Below are positions 29,450 through 33,767 of a DNA stretch of 33,767 nt, piece after piece. Within the stretch, counting starts at the first letter, position 1, and each line of letters opens with the position of its first letter. The notes under the pieces were generated by a model. It was not told the DNA's origin. It saw only the letters and a list, made by a program, of their open reading frames with translations, and ran no database searches. Origin of the DNA: Clostridiales bacterium. Its GTDB lineage: Bacteria; Bacillota; Clostridia; Christensenellales; Borkfalkiaceae. The stretch lies in the NCBI GenBank assembly GCA_015069485.1, contig SVIM01000020.1, positions 1 to 33,767 on the forward strand. The letters run 5' to 3'. Position numbers and translations under genes: made by a program.

Positions 29450-31339
29450 TCACTTTCTAATTATAGCGTCAAACTTACAGTTGCTAAGGCATAATCCGCA
29501 CTTAACGCATTTTGCGGTATCAATAACGTGGGGAACTTTAACCTTGCCTTCAATCGCCTTAACGGGGCAGTTTCTTGCGCAAAGCGTACAGCCCTTACAT
29601 TTTTCTTCGATAATGTGGTAGGTAAGTAAAGCCTTGCACACGCCTGCAGAGCACACCTTCTTTTCAATGTGCTCAACGTATTCGTCCTTAAAGTAATGAA
29701 GGGTAGAAAGCACGGGGTTGGGTGCGCTTTGACCTAACGCGCAAAGGGAAGATTGTTGCATATGCTTAGAAAGCTCTTCAATCTTTTCAATATCGCCGGG
29801 CTCGCCCTTGCCTTCGGTAATTTTAGTTAAAAGCTGTAACAATCTCTTAGTACCGATTCTGCAAGGGGTACATTTTCCGCAAGATTCGTCCGCAGTAAAT
29901 TCAAGGTAGAACTTGGAAATATCTACCATACAGGAATCTTCGTCTAAAACGATCATACCGCCAGAGCCCATCATTGAGCCTATTGCAAGTAAGCTGTCGT
30001 AATCAATGGGTACGTCAATGCATTCTGCAGGAATACATCCGCCCGAAGGACCGCCCGTCTGCGCAGCCTTAAATTTTTTGCCGTTGGGAATACCGCCGCC
30101 AATTTCTTCAACTATTTCCCTTAAGGTAGTGCCCATAGGTACTTCCACAAGGCCTACGTTAGTAATTTTTCCGCCAAGCGCAAAAACCTTTGTACCGGTA
30201 GAGTTTTTAGTACCGATAGAAGAGAACCAAGCCGCGCCGTTTAAAATAATAGGGTTAACGTTTGCCCAGGTTTCAACGTTGTTTAAAAGGGTAGGCTTTC
30301 CAAAAAGACCTTTAACCGCAGGGAAGGGAGGACGGGGCTTAGGTTCGCCACGGTGTCCTTCAATACTTCTAATAAGCGCAGTTTCTTCACCGCAAACGAA
30401 CGCGCCTGCGCCAAGTCTTATTTCAATGTCAAAATCAAAGCCCAAGCCTAAAATATTTTCGCCAAGTAAGCCGTATTCACGCGCTTGCTTTAAAGCTATT
30501 CTAAGGCGTTCAACCGCTACGGGGTATTCTGCTCTTACGTAAATAAAGCCGTGCTTTGCGCCGATTGCATAGCCGGCAATAGCCATTGCTTCCAATACGC
30601 AATGGGGGTCGCCTTCCAAAACGGAACGGTCCATAAACGCGCCGGGGTCGCCTTCGTCCGCGTTGCAGGCAACGTACTTAATTTCGTTTTGCGAAGCCTT
30701 TGCAAAAGACCACTTTCTACCCGTAGGGAAGCCTGCACCGCCACGGCCTCTTAATCCGCTGGCAAGCATTTCGTTAATAACGTCGTCGGGCGTCATAGTG
30801 GTTAAAACCTTTTCAAGCGCAGCGTAGTCGCCTGCTGCAATAGCTTCTTCAATATCTTCAGGTGCAATTACACCGCAGTTTCTAAGCGCAATTCTAACCT
30901 GCTTTTTATAGAAGGGAGTTTCAGAAAAAGGTATAATTCCGTTTTCGGTAACCGTACCCTGATATAAAAGCTCTTTAACTATTTCGCCACCCTCAACAAG
31001 GTGCTTTTCAGCAACCGTTTTAACGTGCTCGGGCGTCATTTGCGCATAGAACGCGCCTTCGGGATAAACTATCATAATAGGGCCTAAAGCGCACAAGCCA
31101 AAGCAACCCGTCTTTACGATTAAAATATCCTTAATGCCAAGCTCTTCTAAGGATTTTTCAAGCTGAGCGATAACCTTCATAGAAGAGGAGGAGGTACAGC
31201 CCGTACCGCCGCACACCAAAACCTGCTTTCTGTAGCCGGTATGCTTGCAAAGCTCTTCGCCCTTTTCTTTAACGACGCGTCTAACTTCAATAAGCTCTTT
31301 TTTCGCCGCCCTTATGGCGTCAAGTTCCTTAATCGTCAT
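29450..31339 (-). CDS. hydB: NADH-binding hydrogenase subunit HydB (NuoF-like)
   Basis: 629 residues. Flavoprotein that exchanges electrons between NAD(H) and the hydrogenase; in bifurcating enzymes it is the site of FMN chemistry. Order: N-terminal thioredoxin-like [2Fe-2S] domain (VCGGTGCTSSSS and KTGCFGLCALGP), then the NuoF core with GRGGAGFPTGRKW for FMN and ACNADEGDPGAFMDR, a [4Fe-4S] site ESCGKCTPCRIGT, and a C-terminal two-cluster ferredoxin domain (CKGCTLCARNCP and CVKCGLCLSNC). This composition is characteristic of HydB rather than complex I NuoF, which lacks the outer domains. It overlaps hydC by 4 bp. Confidence 0.95.
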   Translation of the reverse strand: MTIKELDAIRAAKKELIEVRRVVKEKGEELCKHTGYRKQVLVCGGTGCTSSSSMKVIAQLEKSLEELGIKDILIVKTGCFGLCALGPIMIVYPEGAFYAQMTPEHVKTVAEKHLVEGGEIVKELLYQGTVTENGIIPFSETPFYKKQVRIALRNCGVIAPEDIEEAIAAGDYAALEKVLTTMTPDDVINEMLASGLRGRGGAGFPTGRKWSFAKASQNEIKYVACNADEGDPGAFMDRSVLEGDPHCVLEAMAIAGYAIGAKHGFIYVRAEYPVAVERLRIALKQAREYGLLGENILGLGFDFDIEIRLGAGAFVCGEETALIRSIEGHRGEPKPRPPFPAVKGLFGKPTLLNNVETWANVNPIILNGAAWFSSIGTKNSTGTKVFALGGKITNVGLVEVPMGTTLREIVEEIGGGIPNGKKFKAAQTGGPSGGCIPAECIDVPIDYDSLLAIGSMMGSGGMIVLDEDSCMVDISKFYLEFTADESCGKCTPCRIGTKRLLQLLTKITEGKGEPGDIEKIEELSKHMQQSSLCALGQSAPNPVLSTLHYFKDEYVEHIEKKVCSAGVCKALLTYHIIEEKCKGCTLCARNCPVKAIEGKVKVPHVIDTAKCVKCGLCLSNCKFDAIIRK

Positions 31340-31833
31340 GCCTGTGCCTCCCTATATTTATCTAAAATACCCTTAACCATATCGGGTGTAAGTTTTCCGT
31401 AAACCTCGTCGTTAATCATCATAACGGGCGCAAGACCGCACGCGCCTACGCAACGGCAGCTGTCAATGCTAAACAAGCCGTCCTCGGTGCATCCTCCGCA
31501 TTTAATACCAAGCTGCTTTTCAAGCTCTTCCAAAATTTTATCCGAGCCCTTTACGTAGCAAGCCGTGCCAAGGCAAATGCTAATGCGGTATTTTCCCTTG
31601 GGTTGAAGGGAAAACTGCGAATAAAAGGTTACTACGCCGTAAACCTCCGAAAGGGAAATGTTAAGCCCTTCCGCAATAACCGTTTGTACTTCAATGGGTA
31701 AATAGCCGTAAATTCCTTGCGCTTCCTGCAAAATATGCATAAGGCAACCGGGAATTTTTTTGCTTTCTTCAATTACGGCTTTAAGCTTATTAAGCTGTTC
31801 TTCCGTTCCTTTAAATTTGGATGAAGCGTTCAT
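31336..31833 (-). CDS. hydC: Hydrogenase subunit HydC (NuoE-like)
   Basis: 165 residues, thioredoxin-like [2Fe-2S] protein of the NuoE family, electron carrier of the HydABC complex. Cluster cysteines are in CLGTACYVKG and CRCVGACG. The N-terminal helical part (LQEAQGIYGYLP and VYGVVTFYSQF) is typical. First gene of hydC-hydB-hydA; the start has a strong CTGGAGG ribosome site and the gene is preceded by a promoter and a Rex-like palindrome, so the operon probably responds to the NADH/NAD+ ratio. Confidence 0.95.
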   Translation of the reverse strand: MNASSKFKGTEEQLNKLKAVIEESKKIPGCLMHILQEAQGIYGYLPIEVQTVIAEGLNISLSEVYGVVTFYSQFSLQPKGKYRISICLGTACYVKGSDKILEELEKQLGIKCGGCTEDGLFSIDSCRCVGACGLAPVMMINDEVYGKLTPDMVKGILDKYREAQA

Positions 31834-31876
31834 ATATTCCTCCAGTTAATTAACTTAAAATTTTTATCACCTGCGT

Positions 31877-31905
31877 ATTATATCATAATTTACTAATTTA
31901 TACAA
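31877..31905 (-). promoter_or_regulatory. Promoter of hydCBA
   Basis: On the minus strand TTGTAT (31900-31905), a 17-nt spacer ending in TGA, and TATAAT (31877-31882), an extended -10. Confidence 0.8.
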
Positions 31906-31920
31906 GCGTAAAACGTCTAA

Positions 31921-31938
31921 TTGATAATAAATTATCAA
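31921..31938. promoter_or_regulatory. Rex-like operator upstream of hydCBA
   Basis: TTGATAATAAATTATCAA is an 18-bp palindrome that fits the Rex layout TTGWTAA-N4-TTAWCAA. It sits 15 nt upstream of the hyd -35 element. Rex senses NADH/NAD+ and commonly controls fermentative hydrogenases in Clostridia. The rex gene itself is not in the window. Confidence 0.7.
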
Positions 31939-32506
31939 TATTTTTTTAGCAATTTAACCGTTAAATGTAAAACTTTGCCACCCCGCTAAAATCAAGGCAA
32001 TATATACGCCTAAATTATAACGGGCAAAAGAGTGTAATATATAGGGGAAATATATAAGGTAGAATAGGTGGCGCAAAGATAGGTGTTAAGGGTAAGTGGC
32101 AGAAGTAAAGGTAATAAAGATAGGTAAAAAAAACGCGCCGACCAAATTTTTTGGTCGGCGCATCAAATAGATAAATATAAATTTGACACTACGGCGTGCG
32201 CTTGTATTTACAATAACAATACCAAAGTTTGAAATCGTGGGGGCTTTATAAGTTTACTTACGCCATATAAAAAACACTCTGCGCTTGGGCAGAGTATATA
32301 AAAAGGTCATATAAAAAGTTGGGTTTTAAGGTTGGGTAGCTACAAGCAAAAAATATAACAAAAAAGGCACTTTCTTTTTAAAAGTGCCTTATTTATGTGA
32401 GTAATCTGAAATTTTGATACCATTTTTTGGTGGGTGCAAATTTTAGAGTTTTGGGTGCATTTCCATGAAAGGCTTTGCACCCATTTTTAGTTCGATAAAA
32501 TGGAGT
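31939..32506. other. Intergenic region with minus-strand terminators
   Basis: No gene is supported. A 12-bp hairpin GCGCCGACCAAA (32135-32146) with its complement (32150-32161) is followed on the minus strand by a T run. A second hairpin AAGGCACTTT/AAAGTGCCTT (32364-32390) has T runs on both sides and is the likely terminator for the CPBP gene. TGGGTGCAAA (32431-32440) and TTTGCACCCA (32474-32483), plus TGGGTGCAT at 32452, form an additional inverted/direct repeat set next to the stop. Confidence 0.6.
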
Positions 32507-33289
32507 TTATATAAATAAAATCCAAATAAATTTAGATACGATGTGGCAGCCACCGTGAGCTAACATTGAATAACGCAAGCCGTATTTTCTGTATAACCAG
32601 CCAAACAGCAAACCCAAGCCGCCATTCAACAGGAAGCATCTAACGATTATCATTGGTGTTAGCCCAAATAGCTGTGCAGTTGCAGGTAAGTGTCCTGCAG
32701 CAAACAAAAGCGCTGCAATCACATTCGCCACAACTAAAATTGCGACCGTCGGCTTATCATGCTTCTTTCCAAATAATTTATGAAGCACAAATGCAATTAG
32801 TGACAACCAGAAAAGCCTCAGCAACACTTCTTCTATAATCGCACCGTATGTCACGGTTGCCAGCAGATATGTAATCGTAGGTTTTACTGCATAGGAATCC
32901 ATAATTGCCTCTGAATAATTACCAAAGAACAGCATATCAGGTAAAATCATTGCAAGACCGCCAATAACAGCAATAACAATGGAAGCAGCCAAAGGCTTTT
33001 TGCTTATGGTTCTTTCGTCTTTCCAAAGTCCTGTCTTCTTACCAAGCCAAATACCGATAGCCCCCAACACAATGCCATAACCGGCAGATTGGATTGCTGT
33101 AATGACACCCATAAGAATATCAGCGGGAGCTTGACCGAGTCCGGCAGCATTCAGTTCGTCAAGTAGCTGCTGCTTAATATCTGCAGGATAACTATCCAAC
33201 ATATATATTCCTGTGAAGAAACCGCCAAGAAGCCCTATCACCGCAAAGAATAACAGTGTTTTCCAATAAGCTTTTAAAAATCTTATCAT
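32507..33289 (-). CDS. CPBP-family intramembrane glutamic protease
   Basis: 260 residues with about eight hydrophobic segments. The CPBP (Abi/Rce1) motifs are present: EEVLLR (motif 1, about 153-158), FAAGH (motif 2, about 197-201) and HGGCH near the end (motif 3). The family includes the eukaryotic CAAX protease Rce1 and bacterial proteins involved in bacteriocin self-immunity or signal processing; the substrate here is unknown. It follows the XRE-type regulator gene by 10 nt on the minus strand, a pairing that suggests one operon and regulation by that protein. Base and codon use look less skewed than in the rest of the window, suggesting acquisition. Confidence 0.88.
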   Translation of the reverse strand: MIRFLKAYWKTLLFFAVIGLLGGFFTGIYMLDSYPADIKQQLLDELNAAGLGQAPADILMGVITAIQSAGYGIVLGAIGIWLGKKTGLWKDERTISKKPLAASIVIAVIGGLAMILPDMLFFGNYSEAIMDSYAVKPTITYLLATVTYGAIIEEVLLRLFWLSLIAFVLHKLFGKKHDKPTVAILVVANVIAALLFAAGHLPATAQLFGLTPMIIVRCFLLNGGLGLLFGWLYRKYGLRYSMLAHGGCHIVSKFIWILFI

Positions 33290-33299
33290 TTGCTACCTC

Positions 33300-33767
33300 T
33301 TATTCTTTGTTTATCACTTTTTTGCACCAAGTGCGCTTGTTGCATTTGGGGCACTTTAGGTAACGGGTAGTTCCCATGTGCATCGCATTAAGTGCCTGCG
33401 TATAGGTAGGCACAATCTCGTGACCGCAATTTTTACATTTGTAAGCACCCACACTGACCTCAAGCTTTAATGCATAGAAGCACGGTATCAAAAACACAAC
33501 GCAAACACCAAGAATTGTGACAAGCTGCCACACTCCTTCGGGAATCAAAAATGCAGCAATAAAGATACCTGCAAGCAAAGCGGTGATACTTACAATCATA
33601 ATTGCCCACATAGATGACCAAATCGTTTTGTTTTTCTTCTCTAATTCTTTCGCCATATCAAGCAAAAGCTGTTCGTTTTTCTGATTGTTATTTTCCATAT
33701 TGATTTTCTCCCCACTTAATAATTCGTTTACGGTAATGCAAAGGATATCACACAGCTCAAGCATAAT
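33300..33767 (-). CDS. XRE-type regulator with TM and zinc ribbon, 5' partial
   Basis: The window shows the last 155 codons; the gene runs off the right edge, so ATG 33764 is probably internal. The visible start, MLELCDILCITVNELLSGE, is the last helix of an HTH_XRE DNA-binding domain (usual ending L-x-x-L-x-x-x-L-x-V-S-V-x-E-L-L-x-G). Then come a charged linker, two hydrophobic helices (about residues 50-92), and a C-terminal zinc ribbon (CKNCGHE ... CPKCNKRTWCKK). This three-part layout is common in gut Firmicutes as a membrane-associated regulator preceding small membrane proteins. The downstream CPBP gene is its probable operon partner. Confidence 0.8.
   Translation of the reverse strand: MMLELCDILCITVNELLSGEKINMENNNQKNEQLLLDMAKELEKKNKTIWSSMWAIMIVSITALLAGIFIAAFLIPEGVWQLVTILGVCVVFLIPCFYALKLEVSVGAYKCKNCGHEIVPTYTQALNAMHMGTTRYLKCPKCNKRTWCKKVINKE

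Noticed and set aside
28461-30754. Plus-strand open frames opposite hydA and hydB
   Set aside because: Antisense to clear hydrogenase genes, with compositions expected of complementary strands.

Overview
The window looks like a piece of chromosome from an anaerobic, endospore-forming Clostridia-type Firmicute with fairly low GC content. The evidence is a set of sporulation genes (spoIIID, spoVT, a spoVB-like flippase, the spoIIGA-sigE-sigG cluster), a T-box leader in front of leuA, the arginine-phosphorylation/proteolysis genes mcsA-mcsB-clpC, a ProS with a C-terminal zinc domain, and a trimeric [FeFe] hydrogenase with a Rex-like operator. Placement below class level is not possible from this sequence alone.

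Layout. 1-3000: two terminators from an upstream unit, spoIIID behind a sigma-E-type promoter, then an RNA that folds as a circularly permuted tRNA (a YrlA-like bacterial Y RNA), directly abutting a 692-residue protein with a C-terminal TerD-like domain. 3000-5300: promoter, Leu-specific T-box leader containing a tandem 65-bp duplication, and leuA. 5400-10900: lgt, then spoVT (sigma-G-type promoter), a structured 114-nt intergenic element, spoVB-like flippase, mazG/yabN and dus. 11000-13400: spoIIGA, sigE and sigG; the sigG ribosome-binding site lies in the 3' arm of a terminator-like hairpin. 13400-18000: a TetR regulator with palindromic operators, a GntR/YtrA-ABC transporter operon, and a YwaF/TMEM164-like membrane protein. 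18200-20000 (minus strand): the GGGtGRT protein and a NifU-like scaffold protein. 20100-26600: mcsA-mcsB-clpC without ctsR, proS, and a zinc-ribbon membrane protein. 26600-31900 (minus strand): a TIGR01212-type radical SAM protein, apparently leaderless, and hydC-hydB-hydA. 32500-33767 (minus strand): a CPBP membrane protease and the C-terminal part of an XRE-type regulator; this end looks different in composition and may be acquired.

The most interesting item is 678-2944. It holds a sigma-A promoter with a 17-nt spacer and an RNA of about 145 nt. That RNA contains a complete T arm, D arm, anticodon stem and acceptor stem, but in permuted order: the acceptor end is closed by a UUU loop and the anticodon end opens into a long terminal helix. 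This is the known architecture of bacterial Y RNAs, which normally partner Ro60/Rsr (TROVE-VWA) proteins. Here the adjacent gene encodes an alpha-helical protein with a TerD-like domain and no VWA domain, suggesting an alternative, possibly undescribed, Y-RNA partner. No search could be run, so novelty is unverified.
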